Source: Gammaproteobacteria bacterium (lineage in GTDB: Bacteria > Pseudomonadota > Gammaproteobacteria > JABHGC01). Taken from it: a DNA stretch of 33,012 nt. Positions 17,928 through 25,450 of the stretch are shown in pieces. The notes beneath the pieces were generated by a model. That model did no database searches. It saw only the letters and a program-made list of their open reading frames with translations, and was not told where the DNA came from. Each line of letters begins with the position of its first letter. Position 1 is the stretch's first letter. Location of the stretch: positions 1 to 33,012 of the forward strand of contig JALWTS010000001.1 in NCBI GenBank assembly GCA_027077805.1. The letters run 5' to 3'. Both the position numbers and the translations under genes were made by a program.

Positions 17928-18048
17928 CACTATTCCAAAATCAAAACAATCTCAATAATCGAAACAAAGCCACTAGTAATCTAAGAAAAAATCATTAATA
18001 TAATCTTAAATAAAATTTTTTTAACATAGTTGCTAAGTGAATACGAAT

Positions 18049-18966
18049 ATGAATACTAAGCCAAATCTCCCAAATTTTGTTTTTACCCAAATTGGTTTAC
18101 TGGGAAAACAAAGGGATACACAAGTTACTACTACTTTAGCAACACTTATCCAACATTTACAATTTTATCAGATGAAGATTTATTTGGATCAAAGTCTCAC
18201 TTATATGGATTGTCCTAATGATATTGTGGTAACTGACCAAAATACAATGGGAGAAAACTGTGATTTAATTATTGTAGTCGGTGGTGATGGTACTTTGCTT
18301 AGTGCTGCTCGTACCTTTGCAAGCTATCAAGTCCCATTAGTAGGCATTAATTTAGGCCGTTTAGGGTTTTTAGTGGATATTTCCCCCAATGCAATTGAAC
18401 AGCAATTGCCTGCCATTTTACAAGGAGATTACATTAAAGAATCTCGATTTTTATTGCAAGCTCAAATCATTCGTCATCAAAAAATTATTGCCGAGCATGA
18501 TGCGTTTAATGACGTAGTCGTACATAAATGGAATATTGCTCGTATGATCCAACTGCGAACTAAAATCAATAATGATTATATTCATACCCAATATGCCGAT
18601 GGTTTAATTGTCTCAACCCCGACAGGTTCGACTGCTTACGCCTTATCCAGCGGTGGTCCTTTAATTCATCCCAAACTTAACGCCTTAGTGATTGTCCCTG
18701 TTTGCCCTCATGCCTTAAGCAACCGACCGATTGTTATTAATGGGCATGATCAAGTAGAAATTACCGTCATGGATAGTAATCAATGCAATGCCCAAGTAAC
18801 CTATGACGGTCAAACTAGCTTTCGTTTAGAAAACGGTGATAAAATTAAAATCCAACAAAAATCTGACAAAATTTGTTTACTACACCCAAAAAGCTATGAC
18901 TACTATGAAATCCTGCGTGCCAAACTCCATTGGGCGAAACACCCTGAAATCAAAACCAACTCGTGA
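18049..18966 (+). CDS. nadK: NAD kinase
   Basis: NadK phosphorylates NAD to NADP in the cytoplasm. From the ATG at 18049 it has 305 residues; a GTG at 18037 would add four (MNTN). Neither start has a clear Shine-Dalgarno. Motifs: VVGGDGTLLSAAR (GGDGT at ~78-82), GINLGRLGFLVDI, FNDVVVHKWN (family usually NE; here ND), and the signature YADGLIVSTPTGSTAYALSS, followed by GGPLIHP. The pair nadK-recN divergent from the grpE region is the standard gammaproteobacterial arrangement. A TATAAT at 17999-18004 could be its -10, without a good -35. Confidence 0.96.
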   Translation: MNTKPNLPNFVFTQIGLLGKQRDTQVTTTLATLIQHLQFYQMKIYLDQSLTYMDCPNDIVVTDQNTMGENCDLIIVVGGDGTLLSAARTFASYQVPLVGINLGRLGFLVDISPNAIEQQLPAILQGDYIKESRFLLQAQIIRHQKIIAEHDAFNDVVVHKWNIARMIQLRTKINNDYIHTQYADGLIVSTPTGSTAYALSSGGPLIHPKLNALVIVPVCPHALSNRPIVINGHDQVEITVMDSNQCNAQVTYDGQTSFRLENGDKIKIQQKSDKICLLHPKSYDYYEILRAKLHWAKHPEIKTNS

Positions 18967-18993
18967 TAAAACCAAGAGTGATGTATAAACTCA

Positions 18994-20694
18994 ATGATAA
19001 GGTCCATTAATATTCAAAACTTAGTGCTAGTTAAACAACTCAATTTGGAACTTTACCCTAACATGACTATTTTAACAGGCGAAACTGGCGCAGGAAAATC
19101 GATTTTACTGAATGCCTTAGGTCTAGCCTTAGGAGATAGAGCGGATCATAAATTAATTCGTACCGATTGCAAGCAAGCAGAAATTAGCATTAGTTTTGAA
19201 TTAAAATCACAGTCAAGCGTTCAAACATGGCTACAACAACATGATTTGGAAACCACCACCGAATCGACTGAAGCAACGGCATCAACTAAATTTATTGAAT
19301 GTCATGTACGGCGAATTATGACCAAAGAAGGTCGTTCTCGTGCCTATATCAATAATCATTCTGTGCCTATTCAATCCTTAAAAACCTTAGGTGAGCAATT
19401 AGTAGATATTCATAGCCAACATGCCCATCATTCCTTAATGCAAGCACAACATCAGCGTCAACTATTAGACAACTACGCCCAACATAAAGACTTACTACAA
19501 CAAGTCAAGCAATGTTATCAACAATGGCAACAGACGATTAAAACTTGGCAAACCTTAAAAGCCAATCTCGCACAACAACAAGCTCGTTTAGAGTTATTAC
19601 AATATCAAATTACGGAACTGCAAGCCTTACAGCCTCAAGCCGATGAATGGGAACAATTAGAATTAGAACAGCAACAATTAGCCCAAGCCCAACAATTGGA
19701 ACAATCCTGTTATCAAACCTTAAATAGTTTATATGAAGCCGAAGAACATACGATTTATTCGGAAATTAATCGTTGTATTTATAGCATTGAGCCCTTTCAA
19801 ACGCTAGCACGTTCCATTCAGTCGGCATTAGATTGTTTACATCAAGCCTTAATTCAAATTGAAGAAGCCCAAAGCGAGTTAAAACATAGCCTTAATCATA
19901 TTGAACATGATCCTAATCGTCTGGAAGAAATTGATGCTAGAATGGTTAGTTTTCAAGAACTAGCCCGTAAACATAAAATTCAACCACAACAACTGCCACA
20001 ACATTTAGAAACCTTGATTCAAGAGTATCAGCAACTTAGCCAGCAAAACTTAGATTTTGAACAATTACAACAACAACAAGCACAATATCAACAACAATAT
20101 GAGACACTTTGTCAGCAATTAAGCAATAGCAGACAACAAGCGGCCAATAAACTTGCCACAAAAGTTACCGAATTAATGCAACAACTTGGCTTACAACAAG
20201 GTCATTTTGATATTGCAATCACACCTACTAAACCCAGTCGTTATGGTCAGGATGAAGTGCAATTTTTAGTAACGGCTAATCCCGGACAACCCTTACGTCC
20301 GTTACAACAAGTGGCATCTGGTGGGGAATTATCTCGAATTAGTTTGGCGATTCAAGTGATTACCGCTGATAACAGCCATTCAACGACATTAATTTATGAT
20401 GAAGTCGATACGGGGATTAGTGGCAAAACGGCTGAAATTGTAGGACGCTTATTAAAACAATTGGCCAATTCCCATCAAGTCTTATGTATTACTCATTTAC
20501 CACAAGTTGCTAGTCAAGGGCAACAACATTTACAAGTATCAAAACGCCAAGATAATCATCAAACTTATACCCAAATTACCCCACTCACACCACCGCAACG
20601 TGTTCAAGAAATCGCTCGTATGTTAGGGGGGATTCAAATTACCAAACAAACCTTAGCTCATGCGGAAGAAATGCTGATGATTGCCAATCAGTAA
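18994..20694 (+). CDS. recN: DNA repair protein RecN
   Basis: RecN is an SMC-like ATPase acting in double-strand break repair, holding DNA ends together. It has 566 residues (E. coli 553). Walker A GETGAGKS is at 29-36; the family motif LVDIHSQHAHHSLM precedes a long coiled coil (~150-390); the ABC signature ASGGELSRISLAIQV is near 440 and Walker B LIYDEVDTGISG near 466; the ITHLPQVAS motif follows. The coiled coil is exceptionally rich in glutamine (for example EQLQQQQAQYQQQYETLCQQ), largely written as CAA. It starts 27 nt after nadK. SOS control is usual for the family, but I see no LexA box in the short gap. Confidence 0.97.
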   Translation: MIRSINIQNLVLVKQLNLELYPNMTILTGETGAGKSILLNALGLALGDRADHKLIRTDCKQAEISISFELKSQSSVQTWLQQHDLETTTESTEATASTKFIECHVRRIMTKEGRSRAYINNHSVPIQSLKTLGEQLVDIHSQHAHHSLMQAQHQRQLLDNYAQHKDLLQQVKQCYQQWQQTIKTWQTLKANLAQQQARLELLQYQITELQALQPQADEWEQLELEQQQLAQAQQLEQSCYQTLNSLYEAEEHTIYSEINRCIYSIEPFQTLARSIQSALDCLHQALIQIEEAQSELKHSLNHIEHDPNRLEEIDARMVSFQELARKHKIQPQQLPQHLETLIQEYQQLSQQNLDFEQLQQQQAQYQQQYETLCQQLSNSRQQAANKLATKVTELMQQLGLQQGHFDIAITPTKPSRYGQDEVQFLVTANPGQPLRPLQQVASGGELSRISLAIQVITADNSHSTTLIYDEVDTGISGKTAEIVGRLLKQLANSHQVLCITHLPQVASQGQQHLQVSKRQDNHQTYTQITPLTPPQRVQEIARMLGGIQITKQTLAHAEEMLMIANQ

Positions 20695-20709
20695 AAACTC
20701 TATTATAAT
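20681..20709 (+). promoter_or_regulatory. Sigma-70-type promoter for the hemerythrin gene
   Basis: TTGCCA (20681-20686, five of six to TTGACA), a 17-nt spacer and a perfect TATAAT (20704-20709). The -35 lies inside the last codons of recN. The predicted start is ~30 nt before the hemerythrin GTG, so this gene has its own promoter although it shares the strand of recN. Confidence 0.65.
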
Positions 20710-20746
20710 CTGGTAATGATTGTATGATTATTTATAAGGGATGATT

Positions 20747-21196
20747 GTGAGCTACATGGATTGGAACGACGAACTCAGTATTGGTATCGAGGAAATCGAT
20801 GCACAACACAAAGTTTTAATAGCATTAGTGAATCGACTCAACGATGCCATTTTAGAACGCAAAGGTTCTGCTGTTACTGCAGATATTTTAGCTGAATTAG
20901 CACAATATACTAAAACCCATTTTATCGTTGAAGAAAGCCTAATGCGTATTTTAGGTTATCCTGATTACGATGATCATAAACAAAATCATGAAAATCTAAT
21001 CCAAGAAATATTAAACCTACAAGAAATGGTCGGTTTAGGAAAAAAATCGATCAACTATGAATTACTACATTTTCTGCGTAAGTGGTTAACCCATCATATT
21101 ATGAAAAGCGATAAGAAATTAGGCACTTATTTGATAAAAAAAGGAATCGCTACGAAATATCATAAAAGTTCTTGGTTAGAACGAATCTTAGGCTAA
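20747..21196 (+). CDS. Bacteriohemerythrin
   Basis: This is a 149-residue single-domain hemerythrin, binding O2 (or NO) at a non-heme di-iron site; such proteins are thought to carry or buffer oxygen in microaerophiles. The start YMDWNDELSIGIEEIDAQHK is typical. All iron ligands are visible: His in DAQHK, His and Glu in THFIVEE, two His in DDHKQNHENL, and His and Asp in THHIMKSD. The ATG at 20741 abuts AAGGG, whereas the GTG at 20747 is 6 nt from it and gives the length and N-terminus normal for the family, so I chose the GTG. It has a strong promoter of its own and converges on mlaF. Confidence 0.92.
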   Translation: MSYMDWNDELSIGIEEIDAQHKVLIALVNRLNDAILERKGSAVTADILAELAQYTKTHFIVEESLMRILGYPDYDDHKQNHENLIQEILNLQEMVGLGKKSINYELLHFLRKWLTHHIMKSDKKLGTYLIKKGIATKYHKSSWLERILG

Positions 21197-21213
21197 AGCT
21201 AAATTTAATAGCG

Positions 21214-22014
21214 TTATTTTCGACCACTGCCACTCATCAACCTTTCTAAATATTCATCAGGATCAAATTGGGTGGTTCTAATTTGACGTTGTAATAAGGC
21301 TTGTACCCGTGGATGTTTCGATTGTTTAATCATTTCAACCGAGCCAATTTGCAAGATTTCACCTTGGTCTAATACCGCAATTTTATCTGCAATTTGAAAC
21401 GCACTATCCAAATCATGCGTTACCACTACCATAGTCATACGCATGGCATCCCGTAACTCTAAAATCATTTGATCTAATTCTGCGGCCACTACTGGGTCTA
21501 AGCCAGCTGAGGGTTCATCAAAAAATAATAATTTAGGGTCCATTACAATCGCTCTTGCTAAGGCCGCTCGTTTAATCATACCCCCTGATAACTCTGATGG
21601 CATTAAATCTTCACTCTCTGACAAATCCACCATTTCCAACTTCATACGACTCATAATCGCAATGGTTTGTTCATCTAACCGGCTATGTTCTTGCAATGGC
21701 AAGCGTACATTTTCGCCTACCGTCATAGACGTAAATAAGGCCCCACCTTGAAACGATACCCCGATATTACGGCGAAATTCTTGTTCCTCTCGCCAATCTA
21801 AGGTTTGAATATTTTTACCAAAGATTTCGATTTTACCTGAAGTTACGGCATGTAATCCTAATAAATGCCGTAATAAAGTGGATTTTCCTGAACCACTCCC
21901 CCCCATAATAACCAGAATTTCACCTTGTTCTACGGCCAGTGAAACCCCTTTTAATACTTGATGGCGACCATAATAAGTCACTAAATTTTCAACAGAGATA
22001 ATGGGCGGGGTCAT
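21214..22014 (-). CDS. mlaF: Mla-type phospholipid ABC transporter ATP-binding protein MlaF
   Basis: MlaF powers the MlaFEDB complex, which moves phospholipids between inner and outer membrane. It has 266 residues. Walker A GGSGSGKSTLLRHLLG starts near 38, the Q-loop is NIGVSFQGGALF, the signature is ELSGGMIKRAALARA and Walker B LLFFDEPSAGLDP; SGGMxKR is typical of MlaF/Mkl-type subunits. It is the last gene of the five-gene minus-strand unit; in the canonical order mlaF precedes mlaE, so the order here is reversed. No mlaD, mlaC or mlaB lies in the window. Its first eight codons (MTPPIISV) are repeated in the tandem array just upstream. It converges on the hemerythrin gene (17-nt gap). Confidence 0.95.
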   Translation of the reverse strand: MTPPIISVENLVTYYGRHQVLKGVSLAVEQGEILVIMGGSGSGKSTLLRHLLGLHAVTSGKIEIFGKNIQTLDWREEQEFRRNIGVSFQGGALFTSMTVGENVRLPLQEHSRLDEQTIAIMSRMKLEMVDLSESEDLMPSELSGGMIKRAALARAIVMDPKLLFFDEPSAGLDPVVAAELDQMILELRDAMRMTMVVVTHDLDSAFQIADKIAVLDQGEILQIGSVEMIKQSKHPRVQALLQRQIRTTQFDPDEYLERLMSGSGRK

Positions 22015-22021
22015 TAGTCAC

Positions 22022-22093
22022 TCACTCGCGACTTAAATAAAAGGTAAAAGTCATATCGGTAATAATCATAACAGAGATAATGGGCGGGGTCAT
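22022..22093 (-). CDS. Chimeric 23-residue mini-ORF (MlaF start fused to MlaE end), copy nearest mlaF
   Basis: It encodes MTPPIISV (identical to the MlaF start) followed by MIITDMTFTFYLSRE, a slightly changed copy of the MlaE end (IIIADMIFTFYLSHE). It stops 7 nt before the mlaF ATG, the same distance as every other stop-start junction in the array. It is a by-product of the tandem repeat; if translated it would be a tiny hydrophobic peptide or simply pass ribosomes on to mlaF. Translation is not shown by the sequence. Confidence 0.35.
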   Translation of the reverse strand: MTPPIISVMIITDMTFTFYLSRE

Positions 22094-22100
22094 TAGTCAC

Positions 22101-22172
22101 TCACTCGCGACTTAAATAAAAGGTAAAAGTCATATCGGTAATAATCATAACAGAGATAATGGGCGGGGTCAT
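22101..22172 (-). CDS. Chimeric 23-residue mini-ORF, copy nearest mlaE
   Basis: Identical to the second copy at 22022-22093 at every base. Its ATG lies 7 nt after the mlaE stop, which is the place where mlaF would start in the unduplicated arrangement, so it uses the original ribosome entry site. Ribosomes ending mlaE would have to restart here, then at the next mini-ORF, then at mlaF. Real coding value is uncertain. Confidence 0.35.
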   Translation of the reverse strand: MTPPIISVMIITDMTFTFYLSRE

Positions 22173-22179
22173 TAGTCAC

Positions 22180-22965
22180 TCACTCGTGACTTAAATAAAA
22201 GGTAAAAATCATATCGGCAATAATAATATAGGTAATCGCAAATACCACAGAACGAGTGGTTGCGGTGCCCACTTCTTCCGCACCTCCTTGCACCATAAAG
22301 CCATTACTTACCCCAACTAAGGTGATAATGACGGCAAAAACCATGCTTTTCCATAAGCCATGTAACACATCGTCTAAAGACAATAAATCTAATGCTTCTA
22401 AAATATAAACCTGAACGGAATGATTCAACTCAGTCGAACTATACAAAATTCCCCCTAAAATACCTAATACATCCGCATAAAAAGTTAAGGCAGGTAACAT
22501 TAAAAACACGGCGACTAGCACTGGTGAAACTAAATAACGTACAGGATTAATCCCAATTACTCGTAAGGCATCAATTTCTTGAGATACTTGCATTGTACCA
22601 ATTTTTGCAGTTAATGCCGAACCTGAACGCCCTGCGACCACAATCCCAATAATTAATGGGGCAAATTCCCGAGTAACAGATAAGACTAAACCTAAAATTA
22701 CTTTTGATTCCGCACCCAATACTCGTAAGGTATGAATGCCTTGCATTGCTAACATTACCCCAATGGTTAGGGATAATACACTAATAATTGGTAACGCATT
22801 AATTCCAATTTGCACCATATAAAAAAATATGGCACGAATACTCACTGCTTGGGACTTAAACCGTCCTAGAACAATCCAGTATAAGGATTCTAAAAGCAAA
22901 ATGACAATATAACCAAATTCACTAATACCGTGAGATAACCATTGTTTTAACTTAGAATAAACCAT
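22180..22965 (-). CDS. mlaE: Mla-type phospholipid ABC transporter permease MlaE
   Basis: MlaE is the membrane-spanning subunit of the lipid transporter, forming a dimer under the MlaD ring. It has 261 residues with about five to six hydrophobic segments: ESLYWIVLGRF region, NALPIISVLSLTIGVMLAM, EFAPLIIGIVVAGRSGSALT, LVSPVLVAVFLMLPALTFYA, and a C-terminal pair ending FAITYIIIADMIFTFYLSHE. The conserved family core AGRSGSALTAKIGTMQVSQE with the coupling helix QEIDALRVIGINPVRYL, which contacts the ATPase, is intact. It follows the STAS gene by 31 nt and precedes the repeat array. No strong Shine-Dalgarno is visible before the ATG. Confidence 0.95.
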   Translation of the reverse strand: MVYSKLKQWLSHGISEFGYIVILLLESLYWIVLGRFKSQAVSIRAIFFYMVQIGINALPIISVLSLTIGVMLAMQGIHTLRVLGAESKVILGLVLSVTREFAPLIIGIVVAGRSGSALTAKIGTMQVSQEIDALRVIGINPVRYLVSPVLVAVFLMLPALTFYADVLGILGGILYSSTELNHSVQVYILEALDLLSLDDVLHGLWKSMVFAVIITLVGVSNGFMVQGGAEEVGTATTRSVVFAITYIIIADMIFTFYLSHE

Positions 22966-22996
22966 AAGATAATAATAATAGATTCAATCTAACTAA

Positions 22997-23341
22997 TTAT
23001 TGTGAACTTGAATGATGTTGTTGCCAATCATACAAACTGGGATAGATTTGAAAGACCTTATCTAATTTTGCCAATTTTAAAACACTTGCCACAGTTTTAT
23101 TCACACTAATTAACGCAAAGGTTAACTGATGTTGTCGAGATAATTGATACCCTTCCACTAAACTGGCAATACCAGAACTATCAATATAAGCGACTGCTGA
23201 TAATTCGACTAATACGGATTTTGATTTTTTCAAATATTGTAAAATAAGGGCTCTTAACTCTGGTGATGTACATAAATCAACCTCACCTTTTACATGAATG
23301 ATTACAATGTCATCTTGTTGTTGTGATACTTGACACTCCAT
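22997..23341 (-). CDS. STAS-domain protein (anti-anti-sigma/MlaB-like) with phosphorylatable serine
   Basis: This is a 114-residue single STAS domain. It begins with VIIHVKGEVDLCTSPELRAL and carries VELSAVAYIDSSGIASLVEG; Asp54-Ser55-Ser56-Gly57 matches the phosphorylation site of SpoIIAA/RsbV. STAS proteins of this kind switch partners according to phosphorylation. In E. coli the STAS protein MlaB binds MlaF and is needed for the transporter, so in this operon the protein may bind the kinase encoded just upstream, MlaF, or both. AGGAG lies well placed before the ATG. Gaps to neighbours are 25 nt (kinase) and 31 nt (mlaE). Family certain; target inferred. Confidence 0.92.
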   Translation of the reverse strand: MECQVSQQQDDIVIIHVKGEVDLCTSPELRALILQYLKKSKSVLVELSAVAYIDSSGIASLVEGYQLSRQHQLTFALISVNKTVASVLKLAKLDKVFQIYPSLYDWQQHHSSSQ

Positions 23342-23366
23342 CTCTGCTCCTATTCATTGTTATTGA

Positions 23367-23795
23367 CTAAATTTTCTTTGCCATATACAAACAATTACCC
23401 GTTTTACCGTTATCCAGTGGTAATAAGGCAACTTCATCCATAATATTTTGGATAAAATGACTACCTAAACCACCAGGACGAATTTGTTGTAAGTCTCGTG
23501 GATGAATATCATCTAAGGTAATTGGCTGACCATAATCAATTAAGTAAAACTTTAAATAATTATTTTCTTGATAAATTTGCAAAATAATATCATTACCCTT
23601 GGCTTTTTTATAGGTATGTTGCATCACATTCATACATGCTTCATTGACGGCCAAAACAATAGAATCAATCATTTCCTCATTACAGCCTGCTAATTCTGCG
23701 GATTGTTTTACCACACAACGCATAATTTTTAATCTATCAGGCTGAGACAGAAAACGAATGTCCATAATTAAATGTTGGGCTTTAGGTTTATCCAT
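23367..23795 (-). CDS. RsbW/SpoIIAB-like serine kinase (GHKL ATPase)
   Basis: A 142-residue HATPase_c_2 domain protein. The N-box SIVLAVNEACMNVMQHTYKK includes Asn51 and Glu52, as in anti-sigma kinases; LIDYGQPI is the G1-type ATP contact and RPGGLGSHFIQNIMDEV the lid/G2 region. Such kinases phosphorylate a STAS partner on serine and release or capture a third protein. No sigma factor gene is in the window, so its output is probably the STAS protein encoded directly after it. The ATG is preceded by AGGCGA. It lies 24 nt after the phosphatase gene. Confidence 0.92.
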   Translation of the reverse strand: MDKPKAQHLIMDIRFLSQPDRLKIMRCVVKQSAELAGCNEEMIDSIVLAVNEACMNVMQHTYKKAKGNDIILQIYQENNYLKFYLIDYGQPITLDDIHPRDLQQIRPGGLGSHFIQNIMDEVALLPLDNGKTGNCLYMAKKI

Positions 23796-23819
23796 AAGTT
23801 CGCCTATTGGTTAGGATCC

Positions 23820-25055
23820 TCATTTTTCCACTAATAGTAAAGTAATATCATCAGTAATCTTTTCAGATTGCGATTGTGTGATTAAATCCAATATCTGTTT
23901 TACTCTGATTTTGGGTTGATAATGAATCAACTGGTTGATTAATGCTTTCATCTGTTCCACTCCAAGATTGATGGATTGCTTCATTAAACTTTCAGGCAAA
24001 CCATCACTAAACACATAAAAGCCACCCCTCTGAAGTGAAATGACTTCATCAGTATATTCAATGTTAGGCAAAATGCCCAAAGGAATATCCGTAGCAGGAA
24101 ATGCTTGATAATCACCTAGGACACTACGGAATAATGGTGGTTGATGTCCAGCATTAGCAAATATTAACCGATCAGTATCAGGATGATAAAGTCCTGCGAC
24201 CATAGTAACAAACATTCCCCTAGTCATACTGCCAAATAATTCTTGATTTAATAGGCTTAATAACTGAGCAGGTGAATTAATAGTTTTGCCCAGGCAATGA
24301 TATAAGCTACTGGTTTTTGCCATTAATAATGAAGCGGTAATGCCTTTTCCTGAAACATCGCCTAACGCAAAGCAAATTTGCCCATCGGCTAAAGCAAAAT
24401 AATCATAAAAATCCCCAGATACCTCATGAATGGGTAAATTTATGCCAATCACGGGTAAATCTGCCGAAGTTCGTTGATTGGGTAAAAAATTTTGTTGAAT
24501 TTCGTAGGCTAACTCTAATTCTTTTTGCACTCGTTCTTGTTTTAATAGCGCTTTCGTCATCGTTGCATTACGAATCGCTAAAGATGCTGAAGCCGCCAAG
24601 ATTTCTAAAAAATATTGATCATTTAAACTAAATTGCTGATCACCTGTGGTTTTATTAATCAACTCAATCGCACCTAATGCTTGTCCATCTACTTGTAAAG
24701 GGGCGCATAAAATCGAACGAGTAATAAATCCAGATAATTTATCGACTACATTTAAAAAATCAGGATGATGATAGGCATTTTGCACCATTTGCACCTTACC
24801 TTGCCGTACCGCTTTACCAACAATCCCTTGGTCTAAGCCGATTTTCATACCAGAAACATCTAATTCCCCAAAACAAACTCGACAAACTAATTGTTGATCT
24901 TCAATCAAAAATACTGAGGCGGCTTCTGCTTGCAAATAATTTTGAATCTCAGCCGTAATTTGGCTTAAAATCTCATTGATATTTAGAGATTTAGAAAAAA
25001 TCAAACTAATTTTTGCTAACACTTTTAATAATTGATTTAAATCTTTATATTGCAT
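23820..25055 (-). CDS. GAF domain-SpoIIE/RsbU-type PP2C phosphatase
   Basis: This 411-residue protein is the first gene of the minus-strand unit. A GAF domain (~18-168, with EAASVFLIEDQQLVCRVCFG and APLQVDGQALGAIELINKTT) is the sensor; a helical linker (~170-195: KQERVQKELELAYEIQQNFL) resembles the signalling helix of RsbU-like proteins; the SpoIIE phosphatase domain (~200-411) has the metal ligands Asp215 (VSGDFYDYF), Asp233 (LGDVSGKG), Asp351 (FSDGLPESL) and Asp402/403 (ITDDITLLL), plus ANAGHQPPLF. It should dephosphorylate the STAS protein when the GAF signal is present. No membrane segment, so it is cytoplasmic. Cysteines at 58, 61 and 117 lie in the GAF domain; a redox role is speculative. 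Confidence 0.95.
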   Translation of the reverse strand: MQYKDLNQLLKVLAKISLIFSKSLNINEILSQITAEIQNYLQAEAASVFLIEDQQLVCRVCFGELDVSGMKIGLDQGIVGKAVRQGKVQMVQNAYHHPDFLNVVDKLSGFITRSILCAPLQVDGQALGAIELINKTTGDQQFSLNDQYFLEILAASASLAIRNATMTKALLKQERVQKELELAYEIQQNFLPNQRTSADLPVIGINLPIHEVSGDFYDYFALADGQICFALGDVSGKGITASLLMAKTSSLYHCLGKTINSPAQLLSLLNQELFGSMTRGMFVTMVAGLYHPDTDRLIFANAGHQPPLFRSVLGDYQAFPATDIPLGILPNIEYTDEVISLQRGGFYVFSDGLPESLMKQSINLGVEQMKALINQLIHYQPKIRVKQILDLITQSQSEKITDDITLLLVEK

Positions 25056-25097
25056 GATTTCTAAATATGGCTAAATAATGAACGAACTTAACAAAAA

Positions 25098-25134
25098 AGT
25101 ATAGCAGAAGCAACATTGATATGAATGTTATACT
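25098..25134. promoter_or_regulatory. Mirrored divergent extended -10 promoters around a palindrome
   Basis: On the minus strand TGC-TATACT (25098-25106) faces the phosphatase operon, ~43 nt from its ATG; on the plus strand TGT-TATACT (25126-25134) faces xseB, ~90 nt from its ATG. Both are extended -10 elements. Between them, and touching the plus element, is the inverted repeat AACATT-gatatg-AATGTT (25112-25129), well placed for a dimeric regulator that could act on both sides. Neither has a good -35. Confidence 0.4.
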
Positions 25135-25222
25135 ATCCTAGCTCAATTTTTCCACAAAAAATAGATTATTGACCTGAATGAAAGACTAAGGTAACTTATC
25201 TAGTTTTCGAGTTTTGAATAAA

Positions 25223-25450
25223 ATGACAACCGCAATTATGAATTTTGAACAAAGTATTCAACAATTAGAAACCATTGTTGGGCAGTTAGAACAAGGAGAT
25301 TTGCCATTAGAACAGGCGTTAACGCAGTTTGAACAAGGCATGAAACTTGCGAAACAGTGCCAACAAACTTTACAACAAGCCGAACAAAAAGTACAACAAT
25401 TAACAGAACAACATCAACTCACCCCTGTTAACCATAAAAATAATGAATAA
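25223..25450 (+). CDS. xseB: Exodeoxyribonuclease VII small subunit XseB
   Basis: XseB binds XseA to form exonuclease VII, which degrades single-stranded DNA. From the ATG it has 75 residues (E. coli 80). The conserved FEQSIQQLETIVGQLEQGDL, followed by PLEQALTQFEQGMKLAKQCQ, is unmistakable; the C-terminus is a Gln-rich helix. A TTG three codons upstream (25214) and an ATG five codons in (25238) are alternative starts; no clear Shine-Dalgarno decides. It overlaps ispA by 8 nt, the usual xseB-ispA pair. xseA is not in the window. Confidence 0.93.
   Translation: MTTAIMNFEQSIQQLETIVGQLEQGDLPLEQALTQFEQGMKLAKQCQQTLQQAEQKVQQLTEQHQLTPVNHKNNE

Larger units (their letters stand above)
21991..22227. 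repeat. 79-bp tandem repeat, three copies (last one divergent), at the mlaE/mlaF junction
   Basis: The word ACAGAGATAATGGGCGGGG begins at 21992, 22071 and 22150, a strict 79-bp period. The first two units are identical; the third continues into the true mlaE 3' end, from which the repeated version differs at a handful of positions. Each unit carries, in the transcribed direction, the mlaF start and the mlaE end. 79 is not a multiple of 3, but each unit is closed by its own stop and restarted by its own ATG, so neither flanking gene is shifted. It looks like serial duplication of a gene junction. Confidence 0.95.

Noticed and set aside
17930..18048. CIRCE operator between hrcA and nadK
   Set aside because: Neither TTAGCACTC nor GAGTGCTAA, nor a close pair at 9-nt spacing, is present.
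21991..22227. Repeat array considered as CRISPR
   Set aside because: The 79-bp units are contiguous with no spacers and derive from the flanking genes.
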